In this document: piece after piece, positions 35,118 to 48,507 of the stretch | Position numbering within the stretch: the first letter of the stretch is position 1 | Layout: every line of letters starts with the position of its first letter | Assembly (NCBI RefSeq): GCF_029227915.1 | Contig: NC_079885.1 | Location: forward strand, 18,239,001-18,303,000 | From: Hydractinia symbiolongicarpus | Taxonomy: Eukaryota; Cnidaria; Hydrozoa; Anthoathecata; Hydractiniidae | DNA length: 64,000 nucleotides | Direction: 5' to 3' | Translations under genes and position numbers: made by a program | Notes under the pieces: generated by a model | What the model was told of the DNA's origin: nothing | The model's database searches: none | The model's input: only the letters and a program-made list of their open reading frames with translations

Positions 35118-35240
35118 ACAACTCTGGGCTTTCTTCAGTTCACGCACAAATCTTTCGCCTTTTACTAAAGATTTCCGTGGAGAAGGCCAAACCGATGAGT
35201 ATATAGACGATTTTTCTACTGTCTCGCTTCGGCGGGACGA
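35118..35240 (+). ncRNA. U5: U5 snRNA, copy 53
   Basis: A386C (35192) lies in the unpaired A-run between stems Ib and Ia. T16. Confidence 0.93.
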
Positions 35241-35787
35241 TCACTAGTCTAAATGAAAAAACGTGCAGGAGGCCATACGCGGGCCTATCTCTCATCTCGC
35301 TCACAGAGACTTGGTAAGCACGGTCCACTCAATGGCTTTCCAAATGCGAAGAGTGAAGGCCGCAGACGGCAGGGGTTGAGCCAAGGGCCTTTCGGCCGTA
35401 TCCCGCTCACAAGTTTTTTTTTTTTTTTTAGCAGAATAATACATACGAGCTAATCAAAATCGGCTCGAGGAAAGAAATAAAGTTCAGAGACAACCAAAGG
35501 AGTCGAACTGCAGTAGAAACAAACTAGATGTAACGCAAGCCACTAGTACGACGTATTGCCTACAGGGACCACACTCTCCGAGACAGCGAACGCAACTTCC
35601 TAGTGATTCACGCGAACGCACTCAACTAGGTGATGTAGATCAGAAAGGTGAAAGTCCTTGTGTCAAGTCTACACCTCACGATGCAGCACCTTTTAAGCGT
35701 CCTCTACGAACGGACACACTGGCAAGCGGCACACCACAAGCAAAGGTTAAGTCGGCTCGAAGGCACAACAGGTCGCGCCGACTTACG

Positions 35788-35910
35788 ACAACTCTGGGCT
35801 TTCTTCAGTTCACGCACAAATCTTTCGCCTTTTACTAAAGATTTCCGTGGAGAAGGCCAAAACGATGAGTATATAGACGATTTTTCTACTGTCTCGCTTC
35901 GGCGGGACGA
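35788..35910 (+). ncRNA. U5: U5 snRNA, copy 54
   Basis: No difference from consensus noticed. T16. Confidence 0.95.
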
Positions 35911-36457
35911 TCACTAGTCTAAATGAAAAAACGTGCAGGAGGCCATACGCGGGCCTATCTCTCATCTCGCTCACAGAGACTTGGTAAGCACGGTCCACTC
36001 AATGGCTTTCCAAATGCGAAGAGTGAAGGCCGCAGACGGCAGGGGTTGAGCCAAGGGCCTTTCGGCCGTATCCCGCTCACAAGTTTTTTTTTTTTTTTTA
36101 GCAGAATAATACATACGAGCTAATCAAAATCGGCTCGAGGAAAGAAATAAAGTTCAGAGACAACCAAAGGAGTCGAACTGCAGTAGAAACAAACTAGATG
36201 TAACGCAAGCCACTAGTACGACGTATTGCCTACAGGGACCACACTCTCCGAGACAGCGAACGCAACTTCCTAGTGATTCACGCGAACGCACTCAACTAGG
36301 TGATGTAGATCAGAAAGGTGAAAGTCCTTGTGTCAAGTCTACACCTCACGATGCAGCACCTTTTAAGCGTCCTCTACGAACGGACACACTGGCAAGCGGC
36401 ACACCACAAGCAAAGGTTAAGTCGGCTCGAAGGCACAACAGGTCGCGCCGACTTACG

Positions 36458-36580
36458 ACAACTCTGGGCTTTCTTCAGTTCACGCACAAATCTTTCGCCT
36501 TTTACTAAAGATTTCCGTGGAGAAGGCCAAAACGATGAGTATATAGACGATTTTTCTACTGTCTCGCTTCGGCGGGACGA
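36458..36580 (+). ncRNA. U5: U5 snRNA, copy 55
   Basis: U5 is consensus. Linker A633T. T16. Confidence 0.95.
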
Positions 36581-37127
36581 TCACTAGTCTAAATGAAAAA
36601 ACGTGCAGGAGGCCATACGCGGGCCTATCTCTCATCTCGCTCACAGAGACTTGGTAAGCACGGTCCACTCAATGGCTTTCCAAATGCGAAGAGTGAAGGC
36701 CGCAGACGGCAGGGGTTGAGCCAAGGGCCTTTCGGCCGTATCCCGCTCACAAGTTTTTTTTTTTTTTTTAGCAGAATATTACATACGAGCTAATCAAAAT
36801 CGGCTCGAGGAAAGAAATAAAGTTCAGAGACAACCAAAGGAGTCGAACTGCAGTAGAAACAAACTAGATGTAACGCAAGCCACTAGTACGACGTATTGCC
36901 TACAGGGACCACACTCTCCGAGACAGCGAACGCAACTTCCTAGTGATTCACGCGAACGCACTCAACTAGGTGATGTAGATCAGAAAGGTGAAAGTCCTTG
37001 TGTCAAGTCTACACCTCACGATGCAGCACCTTTTAAGCGTCCTCTACGAACGGACACACTGGCAAGCGGCACACCACAAGCAAAGGTTAAGTCGGCTCGA
37101 AGGCACAACAGGTCGCGCCGACTTACG

Positions 37128-37250
37128 ACAACTCTGGGCTTTCTTCAGTTCACGCACAAATCTTTCGCCTTTTACTAAAGATTTCCGTGGAGAAGGCCAA
37201 AACGATGAGTATATAGACGATTTTTCTACTGTCTCGCTTCGGCGGGACGA
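37128..37250 (+). ncRNA. U5: U5 snRNA, copy 56
   Basis: No difference from consensus noticed. T16. Confidence 0.95.
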
Positions 37251-37797
37251 TCACTAGTCTAAATGAAAAAACGTGCAGGAGGCCATACGCGGGCCTATCT
37301 CTCATCTCGCTCACAGAGACTTGGTAAGCACGGTCCACTCAATGGCTTTCCAAATGCGAAGAGTGAAGGCCGCAGACGGCAGGGGTTGAGCCAAGGGCCT
37401 TTCGGCCGTATCCCGCTCACAAGTTTTTTTTTTTTTTTTAGCAGAATAATACATACGAGCTAATCAAAATCGGCTCGAGGAAAGAAATAAAGTTCAGAGA
37501 CAACCAAAGGAGTCGAACTGCAGTAGAAACAAACTAGATGTAACGCAAGCCACTAGTACGACGTATTGCCTACAGGGACCACACTCTCCGAGACAGCGAA
37601 CGCAACTTCCTAGTGATTCACGCGAACGCACTCAACTAGGTGATGTAGATCAGAAAGGTGAAAGTCCTTGTGTCAAGTCTACACCTCACGATGCAGCACC
37701 TTTTAAGCGTCCTCTACGAACGGACACACTGGCAAGCGGCACACCACAAGCAAAGGTTAAGTCGGCTCGAAGGCACAACAGGTCGCGCCGACTTACG

Positions 37798-37920
37798 ACA
37801 ACTCTGGGCTTTCTTCAGTTCACGCACAAATCTTTCGCCTTTTACTAAAGATTTCCGTGGAGAAGGCCAAAACGATGAGTATATAGACGATTTTTCTACT
37901 GTCTCGCTTCGGCGGGACGA
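37798..37920 (+). ncRNA. U5: U5 snRNA, copy 57
   Basis: U5 is consensus. Spacer C554A (38040) breaks a hairpin pair. T15. Confidence 0.95.
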
Positions 37921-38466
37921 TCACTAGTCTAAATGAAAAAACGTGCAGGAGGCCATACGCGGGCCTATCTCTCATCTCGCTCACAGAGACTTGGTAAGCA
38001 CGGTCCACTCAATGGCTTTCCAAATGCGAAGAGTGAAGGACGCAGACGGCAGGGGTTGAGCCAAGGGCCTTTCGGCCGTATCCCGCTCACAAGTTTTTTT
38101 TTTTTTTTAGCAGAATAATACATACGAGCTAATCAAAATCGGCTCGAGGAAAGAAATAAAGTTCAGAGACAACCAAAGGAGTCGAACTGCAGTAGAAACA
38201 AACTAGATGTAACGCAAGCCACTAGTACGACGTATTGCCTACAGGGACCACACTCTCCGAGACAGCGAACGCAACTTCCTAGTGATTCACGCGAACGCAC
38301 TCAACTAGGTGATGTAGATCAGAAAGTTGAAAGTCCTTGTGTCAAGTCTACACCTCACGATGCAGCACCTTTTAAGCGTCCTCTACGAACGGACACACTG
38401 GCAAGCGGCACACCACAAGCAAAGGTTAAGTCGGCTCGAAGGCACAACAGGTCGCGCCGACTTACG

Positions 38467-38589
38467 ACAACTCTGGGCTTTCTTCAGTTCACGCACAAAT
38501 CTTTCGCCTTTTACTAAAGATTTCCGTGGAGAAGGCCAAAACGATGAGTATATAGACGATTTTTCTACTGTCTCGCTTCGGCGGGACGA
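38467..38589 (+). ncRNA. U5: U5 snRNA, copy 58
   Basis: U5 is consensus. Upstream G172T (38327) and linker A633T, a pair also found in copy 61. T14. Confidence 0.95.
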
Positions 38590-39134
38590 TCACTAGTCTA
38601 AATGAAAAAACGTGCAGGAGGCCATACGCGGGCCTATCTCTCATCTCGCTCACAGAGACTTGGTAAGCACGGTCCACTCAATGGCTTTCCAAATGCGAAG
38701 AGTGAAGGCCGCAGACGGCAGGGGTTGAGCCAAGGGCCTTTCGGCCGTATCCCGCTCACAAGTTTTTTTTTTTTTTAGCAGAATATTACATACGAGCTAA
38801 TCAAAATCGGCTCGAGGAAAGAAATAAAGTTCAGAGACAACCAAAGGAGTCGAACTGCAGTAGAAACAAACTAGATGTAACGCAAGCCACTAGTACGACG
38901 TATTGCCTACAGGGACCACACTCTCCGAGACAGCGAACGCAACTTCCTAGTGATTCACGCGAACGCACTCAACTAGGTGATGTAGATCAGAAAGGTGAAA
39001 GTCCTTGTGTCAAGTCTACACCTCACGATGCAGCACCTTTTAAGCGTCCTCTACGAACGGACACACTGGCAAGCGGCACACCACAAGCAAAGGTTAAGTC
39101 GGCTCGAAGGCACAACAGGTCGCGCCGACTTACG

Positions 39135-39257
39135 ACAACTCTGGGCTTTCTTCAGTTCACGCACAAATCTTTCGCCTTTTACTAAAGATTTCCGTGGAGA
39201 AGGCCAAAACGATGAGTATATAGACGATTTTTCTACTGTCTCGCTTCGGCGGGACGA
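39135..39257 (+). ncRNA. U5: U5 snRNA, copy 59
   Basis: No difference from consensus noticed. T16. Confidence 0.95.
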
Positions 39258-39804
39258 TCACTAGTCTAAATGAAAAAACGTGCAGGAGGCCATACGCGGG
39301 CCTATCTCTCATCTCGCTCACAGAGACTTGGTAAGCACGGTCCACTCAATGGCTTTCCAAATGCGAAGAGTGAAGGCCGCAGACGGCAGGGGTTGAGCCA
39401 AGGGCCTTTCGGCCGTATCCCGCTCACAAGTTTTTTTTTTTTTTTTAGCAGAATAATACATACGAGCTAATCAAAATCGGCTCGAGGAAAGAAATAAAGT
39501 TCAGAGACAACCAAAGGAGTCGAACTGCAGTAGAAACAAACTAGATGTAACGCAAGCCACTAGTACGACGTATTGCCTACAGGGACCACACTCTCCGAGA
39601 CAGCGAACGCAACTTCCTAGTGATTCACGCGAACGCACTCAACTAGGTGATGTAGATCAGAAAGGTGAAAGTCCTTGTGTCAAGTCTACACCTCACGATG
39701 CAGCACCTTTTAAGCGTCCTCTACGAACTGACACACTGGCAAGCGGCACACCACAAGCAAAGGTTAAGTCGGCTCGAAGGCACAACAGGTCGCGCCGACT
39801 TACG

Positions 39805-39927
39805 ACAACTCTGGGCTTTCTTCAGTTCACGCACAAATCTTTCGCCTTTTACTAAAGATTTCCGTGGAGAAGGCCAAAACGATGAGTATATAGACGATTT
39901 TTCTACTGTCTCGCTTCGGCGGGACGA
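39805..39927 (+). ncRNA. U5: U5 snRNA, copy 60
   Basis: U5 is consensus. The unit has G236T... read as G to T at 39729, and C485T (39978). T16. Confidence 0.95.
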
Positions 39928-40474
39928 TCACTAGTCTAAATGAAAAAACGTGCAGGAGGCCATACGCGGGCCTATCTTTCATCTCGCTCACAGAGACTTG
40001 GTAAGCACGGTCCACTCAATGGCTTTCCAAATGCGAAGAGTGAAGGCCGCAGACGGCAGGGGTTGAGCCAAGGGCCTTTCGGCCGTATCCCGCTCACAAG
40101 TTTTTTTTTTTTTTTTAGCAGAATAATACATACGAGCTAATCAAAATCGGCTCGAGGAAAGAAATAAAGTTCAGAGACAACCAAAGGAGTCGAACTGCAG
40201 TAGAAACAAACTAGATGTAACGCAAGCCACTAGTACGACGTATTGCCTACAGGGACCACACTCTCCGAGACAGCGAACGCAACTTCCTAGTGATTCACGC
40301 GAACGCACTCAACTAGGTGATGTAGATCAGAAAGTTGAAAGTCCTTGTGTCAAGTCTACACCTCACGATGCAGCACCTTTTAAGCGTCCTCTACGAACGG
40401 ACACACTGGCAAGCGGCACACCACAAGCAAAGGTTAAGTCGGCTCGAAGGCACAACAGGTCGCGCCGACTTACG

Positions 40475-40597
40475 ACAACTCTGGGCTTTCTTCAGTTCAC
40501 GCACAAATCTTTCGCCTTTTACTAAAGATTTCCGTGGAGAAGGCCAAAACGATGAGTATATAGACGATTTTTCTACTGTCTCGCTTCGGCGGGACGA
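40475..40597 (+). ncRNA. U5: U5 snRNA, copy 61
   Basis: U5 is consensus. Upstream G172T (40335), linker A633T, and a C as second base of the T tract (40772). Confidence 0.95.
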
Positions 40598-41143
40598 TCA
40601 CTAGTCTAAATGAAAAAACGTGCAGGAGGCCATACGCGGGCCTATCTCTCATCTCGCTCACAGAGACTTGGTAAGCACGGTCCACTCAATGGCTTTCCAA
40701 ATGCGAAGAGTGAAGGCCGCAGACGGCAGGGGTTGAGCCAAGGGCCTTTCGGCCGTATCCCGCTCACAAGTCTTTTTTTTTTTTTAGCAGAATATTACAT
40801 ACGAGCTAATCAAAATCGGCTCGAGGAAAGAAATAAAGTTCAGAGACAACCAAAGGAGTCGAACTGCAGTAGAAACAAACTAGATGTAACGCAAGCCACT
40901 AGTACGACGTATTGCCTACAGGGACCACACTCTCCGAGACAGCGAACGCAACTTCCTAGTGATTCACGCGAACGCACTCAACTAGGTGATGTAGATCAGA
41001 AAGGTGAAAGTCCTTGTGTCAAGTCTACACCTCACGATGCAGCACCTTTTAAGCGTCCTCTACGAACGGACACACTGGCAAGCGGCACACCACAAGCAAA
41101 GGTTAAGTCGGCTCGAAGGCACAACAGGTCGCGCCGACTTACG

Positions 41144-41266
41144 ACAACTCTGGGCTTTCTTCAGTTCACGCACAAATCTTTCGCCTTTTACTAAAGATTT
41201 CCGTGGAGAAGGCCAAAACGATGAGTATATAGACGATTTTTCTACTGTCTCGCTTCGGCGGGACGA
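41144..41266 (+). ncRNA. U5: U5 snRNA, copy 62
   Basis: U5 is consensus. Spacer G581T (41413) breaks a hairpin pair. T16. Confidence 0.95.
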
Positions 41267-41813
41267 TCACTAGTCTAAATGAAAAAACGTGCAGGAGGCC
41301 ATACGCGGGCCTATCTCTCATCTCGCTCACAGAGACTTGGTAAGCACGGTCCACTCAATGGCTTTCCAAATGCGAAGAGTGAAGGCCGCAGACGGCAGGG
41401 GTTGAGCCAAGGTCCTTTCGGCCGTATCCCGCTCACAAGTTTTTTTTTTTTTTTTAGCAGAATAATACATACGAGCTAATCAAAATCGGCTCGAGGAAAG
41501 AAATAAAGTTCAGAGACAACCAAAGGTGTCGAACTGCAGTAGAAACAAACTAGATGTAACGCAAGCCACTAGTACGACGTATTGCCTACAGGGACCACAC
41601 TCTCCGAGACAGCGAACGCAACTTCCTAGTGATTCACGCGAACGCACTCAACTAGGTGATGTAGATCAGAAAGGTGAAAGTCCTTGTGTCAAGTCTACAC
41701 CTCACGATGCAGCACCTTTTAAGCGTCCTCTACGAACGGACACACTGGCAAGCGGCACACCACAAGCAAAGGTTAAGTCGGCTCGAAGGCACAACAGGTC
41801 GCGCCGACTTACG

Positions 41814-41936
41814 ACAACTCTGGGCTTTCTTCAGTTCACGCACAAATCTTTCGCCTTTTACTAAAGATTTCCGTGGAGAAGGCCAAAACGATGAGTATAT
41901 AGACGATTTTTCTACTGTCTCGCTTCGGCGGGACGA
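41814..41936 (+). ncRNA. U5: U5 snRNA, copy 63
   Basis: U5 is consensus. Upstream A25T (41527), inside the minus-strand B-box-like motif; linker A633T. T15. Confidence 0.95.
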
Positions 41937-42482
41937 TCACTAGTCTAAATGAAAAAACGTGCAGGAGGCCATACGCGGGCCTATCTCTCATCTCGCTCAC
42001 AGAGACTTGGTAAGCACGGTCCACTCAATGGCTTTCCAAATGCGAAGAGTGAAGGCCGCAGACGGCAGGGGTTGAGCCAAGGGCCTTTCGGCCGTATCCC
42101 GCTCACAAGTTTTTTTTTTTTTTTAGCAGAATATTACATACGAGCTAATCAAAATCGGCTCGAGGAAAGAAATAAAGTTCAGAGACAACCAAAGGAGTCG
42201 AACTGCAGTAGAAACAAACTAGATGTAACGCAAGCCACTAGTACGACGTATTGCCTACAGGGACCACACTCTCCGAGACAGCGAACGCAACTTCCTAGTG
42301 ATTCACGCGAACGCACTCAACTAGGTGATGTAGATCAGAAAGGTGAAAGTCCTTGTGTCAAGTCTACACCTCACGATGCAGCACCTTTTAAGCGTCCTCT
42401 ACGAACGGACACACTGGCAAGCGGCACACCACAAGCAAAGGTTAAGTCGGCTCGAAGGCACAACAGGTCGCGCCGACTTACG

Positions 42483-42605
42483 ACAACTCTGGGCTTTCTT
42501 CAGTTCACGCACAAATCTTTCGCCTTTTACTAAAGATTTCCGTGGAGAAGGCCAAAACGATGAGTATATAGACGATTTTTCTACTGTCTCGCTTCGGCGG
42601 GACGA
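42483..42605 (+). ncRNA. U5: U5 snRNA, copy 64
   Basis: No difference noticed except T15. Confidence 0.95.
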
Positions 42606-43151
42606 TCACTAGTCTAAATGAAAAAACGTGCAGGAGGCCATACGCGGGCCTATCTCTCATCTCGCTCACAGAGACTTGGTAAGCACGGTCCACTCAATGG
42701 CTTTCCAAATGCGAAGAGTGAAGGCCGCAGACGGCAGGGGTTGAGCCAAGGGCCTTTCGGCCGTATCCCGCTCACAAGTTTTTTTTTTTTTTTAGCAGAA
42801 TAATACATACGAGCTAATCAAAATCGGCTCGAGGAAAGAAATAAAGTTCAGAGACAACCAAAGGAGTCGAACTGCAGTAGAAACAAACTAGATGTAACGC
42901 AAGCCACTAGTACGACGTATTGCCTACAGGGACCACACTCTCCGAGACAGCGAACGCAACTTCCTAGTGATTCACGCGAACGCACTCAACTAGGTGATGT
43001 AGATCAGAAAGGTGAAAGTCCTTGTGTCAAGTCTACACCTCACGATGCAGCACCTTTTAAGCGTCCTCTACGAACGGACACACTGGCAAGCGGCACACCA
43101 CAAGCAAAGGTTAAGTCGGCTCGAAGGCACAACAGGTCGCGCCGACTTACG

Positions 43152-43274
43152 AAAACTCTGGGCTTTCTTCAGTTCACGCACAAATCTTTCGCCTTTTACT
43201 AAAGATTTCCGTGGAGAAGGCCAAAACGATGAGTATATAGACGATTTTTCTACTGTCTCGCTTCGGCGGGACGA
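43152..43274 (+). ncRNA. U5: U5 snRNA, copy 65
   Basis: C313A (43153) is at the proposed second base of the RNA. Spacer C591T (43431). T16. Confidence 0.94.
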
Positions 43275-43821
43275 TCACTAGTCTAAATGAAAAAACGTGC
43301 AGGAGGCCATACGCGGGCCTATCTCTCATCTCGCTCACAGAGACTTGGTAAGCACGGTCCACTCAATGGCTTTCCAAATGCGAAGAGTGAAGGCCGCAGA
43401 CGGCAGGGGTTGAGCCAAGGGCCTTTCGGCTGTATCCCGCTCACAAGTTTTTTTTTTTTTTTTAGCAGAATAATACATACGAGCTAATCAAAATCGGCTC
43501 GAGGAAAGAAATAAAGTTCAGAGACAACCAAAGGAGTCGAACTGCAGTAGAAACAAACTAGATGTAACGCAAGCCACTAGTACGACGTATTGCCTACAGG
43601 GACCACACTCTCCGAGACAGCGAACGCAACTTCCTAGTGATTCACGCGAACGCACTCAACTAGGTGATGTAGATCAGAAAGGTGAAAGTCCTTGTGTCAA
43701 GTCTACACCTCACGATGCAGCACCTTTTAAGCGTCCTCTACGAACGGACACACTGGCAAGCGGCACACCACAAGCAAAGGTTAAGTCGGCTCGAAGGCAC
43801 AACAGGTCGCGCCGACTTACG

Positions 43822-43944
43822 ACAACTCTGGGCTTTCTTCAGTTCACGCACAAATCTTTCGCCTTTTACTAAAGATTTCCGTGGAGAAGGCCAAAACGAT
43901 GAGTATATAGACGATTTTTCTACTGTCTCGCTTCGGCGGGACGA
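43822..43944 (+). ncRNA. U5: U5 snRNA, copy 66
   Basis: U5 is consensus. C438A (43948) lies just past the proposed 3' end. T15. Confidence 0.95.
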
Positions 43945-44490
43945 TCAATAGTCTAAATGAAAAAACGTGCAGGAGGCCATACGCGGGCCTATCTCTCATC
44001 TCGCTCACAGAGACTTGGTAAGCACGGTCCACTCAATGGCTTTCCAAATGCGAAGAGTGAAGGCCGCAGACGGCAGGGGTTGAGCCAAGGGCCTTTCGGC
44101 CGTATCCCGCTCACAAGTTTTTTTTTTTTTTTAGCAGAATAATACATACGAGCTAATCAAAATCGGCTCGAGGAAAGAAATAAAGTTCAGAGACAACCAA
44201 AGGAGTCGAACTGCAGTAGAAACAAACTAGATGTAACGCAAGCCACTAGTACGACGTATTGCCTACAGGGACCACACTCTCCGAGACAGCGAACGCAACT
44301 TCCTAGTGATTCACGCGAACGCACTCAACTAGGTGATGTAGATCAGAAAGGTGAAAGTCCTTGTGTCAAGTCTACACCTCACGATGCAACACCTTTTAAG
44401 CGTCCTCTACGAACGGACACACTGGCAAGCGGCACACCACAAGCAAAGGTTAAGTCGGCTCGAAGGCACAACAGGTCGCGCCGACTTACG

Positions 44491-44613
44491 ACAACTCTGG
44501 GCTTTCTTCAGTTCACGCACAAATCTTTCGCCTTTTACTAAAGATTTCCGTGGAGAAGGCCAAAACGATGAGTATATAGACGATTTTTCTACTGTCTCGC
44601 TTCGGCGGGACGA
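44491..44613 (+). ncRNA. U5: U5 snRNA, copy 67
   Basis: U5 is consensus. G210A (44389) upstream and C436T (44615) just past the 3' end. T16. Confidence 0.95.
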
Positions 44614-45160
44614 TTACTAGTCTAAATGAAAAAACGTGCAGGAGGCCATACGCGGGCCTATCTCTCATCTCGCTCACAGAGACTTGGTAAGCACGGTCCA
44701 CTCAATGGCTTTCCAAATGCGAAGAGTGAAGGCCGCAGACGGCAGGGGTTGAGCCAAGGGCCTTTCGGCCGTATCCCGCTCACAAGTTTTTTTTTTTTTT
44801 TTAGCAGAATAATACATACGAGCTAATCAAAATCGGCTCGAGGAAAGAAATAAAGTTCAGAGACAACCAAAGGAGTCGAACTGCAGTAGAAACAAACTAG
44901 ATGTAACGCAAGCCACTAGTACGACGTATTGCCTACAGGGACCACACTCTCCGAGACAGCGAACGCAACTTCCTAGTGATTCACGCGAACGCACTCAACT
45001 AGGTGATGTAGATCAGAAAGGTGAAAGTCCTTGTGTCAAGTCTACACCTCACGATGCAGCACCTTTTAAGCGTCCTCTACGAACGGACACACTGGCAAGC
45101 GGCACACCACAAGCAAAGGTTAAGTCGGCTCGAAGGCACAACAGGTCGCGCCGACTTACG

Positions 45161-45283
45161 ACAACTCTGGGCTTTCTTCAGTTCACGCACAAATCTTTCG
45201 CCTTTTACTAAAGATTTCCGTGGAGAAGGCCAAAACGATGAGTATATAGACGATTTTTCTACTGTCTCGCTTCGGCGGGACGA
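45161..45283 (+). ncRNA. U5: U5 snRNA, copy 68
   Basis: No difference from consensus noticed. T16. Confidence 0.95.
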
Positions 45284-45830
45284 TCACTAGTCTAAATGAA
45301 AAAACGTGCAGGAGGCCATACGCGGGCCTATCTCTCATCTCGCTCACAGAGACTTGGTAAGCACGGTCCACTCAATGGCTTTCCAAATGCGAAGAGTGAA
45401 GGCCGCAGACGGCAGGGGTTGAGCCAAGGGCCTTTCGGCCGTATCCCGCTCACAAGTTTTTTTTTTTTTTTTAGCAGAATAATACATACGAGCTAATCAA
45501 AATCGGCTCGAGGAAAGAAATAAAGTTCAGAGACAACCAAAGGAGTCGAACTGCAGTAGAAACAAACTAGATGTAACGCAAGCCACTAGTACGACGTATT
45601 GCCTACAGGGACCACACTCTCCGAGACAGCGAACGCAACTTCCTAGTGATTCACGCGAACGCACTCAACTAGGTGATGTAGATCAGAAAGGTGAAAGTCC
45701 TTGTGTCAAGTCTACACCTCACGATGCAGCACCTTTTAAGCGTCCTCTACGAACGGACACACTGGCAAGCGGCACACCACAAGCAAAGGTTAAGTCGGCT
45801 CGAAGGCACAACAGGTCGCGCCGACTTACG

Positions 45831-45953
45831 ACAACTCTGGGCTTTCTTCAGTTCACGCACAAATCTTTCGCCTTTTACGAAAGATTTCCGTGGAGAAGGC
45901 CAAAACGATGAGTATATAGACGATTTTTCTACTGTCTCGCTTCGGCGGGACGA
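45831..45953 (+). ncRNA. U5: U5 snRNA, copy 69
   Basis: U360G (45879) replaces the last base of the 11-nt loop. It could pair with C350, shrinking loop I to exactly the nonamer. Shared with copy 73. T16. Confidence 0.9.
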
Positions 45954-46500
45954 TCACTAGTCTAAATGAAAAAACGTGCAGGAGGCCATACGCGGGCCTA
46001 TCTCTCATCTCGCTCACAGAGACTTGGTAAGCACGGTCCACTCAATGGCTTTCCAAATGCGAAGAGTGAAGGCCGCAGACGGCAGGGGTTGAGCCAAGGG
46101 CCTTTCGGCCGTATCCCGCTCACAAGTTTTTTTTTTTTTTTTAGCAGAATAATACATACGAGCTAATCAAAATCGGCTCGAGGAAAGAAATAAAGTTCAG
46201 AGACAACCAAAGGAGTCGAACTGCAGTAGAAACAAACTAGATGTAACGCAAGCCACTAGTACGACGTATTGCCTACAGGGACCACACTCTCCGAGACAGC
46301 GAACGCAACTTCCTAGTGATTCACGCGAACGCACTCAACTAGGTGATGTAGATCAGAAAGGTGAAAGTCCTTGTGTCAAGTCTACACCTCACGATGCAGC
46401 ACCTTTTAAGCGTCCTCTACGAACGGACACACTGGCAAGCGGCACACCACAAGCAAAGGTTAAGTCGGCTCGAAGGCACAACAGGTCGCGCCGACTTACG

Positions 46501-46623
46501 ACAACTCTGGGCTTTCTTCAGTTCACGCACAAATCTTTCGCCTTTTACTAAAGATTTCCGTGGAGAAGGCCAAAACGATGAGTATATAGACGATTTTTCT
46601 ACTGTCTCGCTTCGGCGGGACGA
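46501..46623 (+). ncRNA. U5: U5 snRNA, copy 70
   Basis: No difference noticed except T15. Confidence 0.95.
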
Positions 46624-47169
46624 TCACTAGTCTAAATGAAAAAACGTGCAGGAGGCCATACGCGGGCCTATCTCTCATCTCGCTCACAGAGACTTGGTAA
46701 GCACGGTCCACTCAATGGCTTTCCAAATGCGAAGAGTGAAGGCCGCAGACGGCAGGGGTTGAGCCAAGGGCCTTTCGGCCGTATCCCGCTCACAAGTTTT
46801 TTTTTTTTTTTAGCAGAATAATACATACGAGCTAATCAAAATCGGCTCGAGGAAAGAAATAAAGTTCAGAGACAACCAAAGGAGTCGAACTGCAGTAGAA
46901 ACAAACTAGATGTAACGCAAGCCACTAGTACGACGTATTGCCTACAGGGACCACACTCTCCGAGACAGCGAACGCAACTTCCTAGTGATTCACGCGAACG
47001 CACTCAACTAGGTGATGTAGATCAGAAAGGTGAAAGTCCTTGTGTCAAGTCTACACCTCACGATGCAGCACCTTTTAAGCGTCCTCTACGAACGGACACA
47101 CTGGCAAGCGGCACACCACAAGCAAAGGTTAAGTCGGCTCGAAGGCACAACAGGTCGCGCCGACTTACG

Positions 47170-47292
47170 ACAACTCTGGGCTTTCTTCAGTTCACGCACA
47201 AATCTTTCGCCTTTTACTAAAGATTTCCGTGGAGAAGGCCAAAACGATGAGTATATAGACGATTTTTCTACTGTCTCGCTTCGGCGGGACGA
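47170..47292 (+). ncRNA. U5: U5 snRNA, copy 71
   Basis: U5 is consensus. Spacer G529T. T15. Confidence 0.95.
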
Positions 47293-47838
47293 TCACTAGT
47301 CTAAATGAAAAAACGTGCAGGAGGCCATACGCGGGCCTATCTCTCATCTCGCTCACAGAGACTTGGTAAGCACGGTCCACTCAATGTCTTTCCAAATGCG
47401 AAGAGTGAAGGCCGCAGACGGCAGGGGTTGAGCCAAGGGCCTTTCGGCCGTATCCCGCTCACAAGTTTTTTTTTTTTTTTAGCAGAATAATACATACGAG
47501 CTAATCAAAATCGGCTCGAGGAAAGAAATAAAGTTCAGAGACAACCAAAGGAGTCGAACTGCAGTAGAAACAAACTAGATGTAACGCAAGCCACTAGTAC
47601 GACGTATTGCCTACAGGGACCACACTCTCCGAGACAGCGAACGCAACTTCCTAGTGATTCACGCGAACGCACTCAACTAGGTGATGTAGATCAGAAAGGT
47701 GAAAGTCCTTGTGTCAAGTCTACACCTCACGATGCAGCACCTTTTAAGCGTCCTCTACGAACGGACACACTGGCAAGCGGCACACCACAAGCAAAGGTTA
47801 AGTCGGCTCGAAGGCACAACAGGTCGCGCCGACTTACG

Positions 47839-47961
47839 ACAACTCTGGGCTTTCTTCAGTTCACGCACAAATCTTTCGCCTTTTACTAAAGATTTCCGTG
47901 GAGAAGGCCAAAACGATGAGTATATAGACGATTTTTCTACTGTCTCGCTTCGGCGGGACGA
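47839..47961 (+). ncRNA. U5: U5 snRNA, copy 72
   Basis: U5 is consensus. Spacer G529T. T15. Confidence 0.95.
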
Positions 47962-48507
47962 TCACTAGTCTAAATGAAAAAACGTGCAGGAGGCCATACG
48001 CGGGCCTATCTCTCATCTCGCTCACAGAGACTTGGTAAGCACGGTCCACTCAATGTCTTTCCAAATGCGAAGAGTGAAGGCCGCAGACGGCAGGGGTTGA
48101 GCCAAGGGCCTTTCGGCCGTATCCCGCTCACAAGTTTTTTTTTTTTTTTAGCAGAATAATACATACGAGCTAATCAAAATCGGCTCGAGGAAAGAAATAA
48201 AGTTCAGAGACAACCAAAGGAGTCGAACTGCAGTAGAAACAAACTAGATGTAACGCAAGCCACTAGTACGACGTATTGCCTACAGGGACCACACTCTCCG
48301 AGACAGCGAACGCAACTTCCTAGTGATTCACGCGAACGCACTCAACTAGGTGATGTAGATCAGAAAGGTGAAAGTCCTTGTGTCAAGTCTACACCTCACG
48401 ATGCAGCACCTTTTAAGCGTCCTCTACGAACGGACACACTGGCAAGCGGCACACCACAAGCAAAGGTTAAGTCGGCTCGAAGGCACAACAGGTCGCGCCG
48501 ACTTACG

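Larger units (their letters stand above)
45520..48196 (+). repeat. Four-unit block B (copies 69-72)
   Basis: The ordered markers are U360G in U5 of the first unit, an unmarked second unit, and G529T in the spacers of the third and fourth. Tract lengths are T16, T15, T15, T15. The same order follows directly at 48197-50874, so a block of about 2.68 kb was tandemly duplicated as a whole. Confidence 0.88.
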
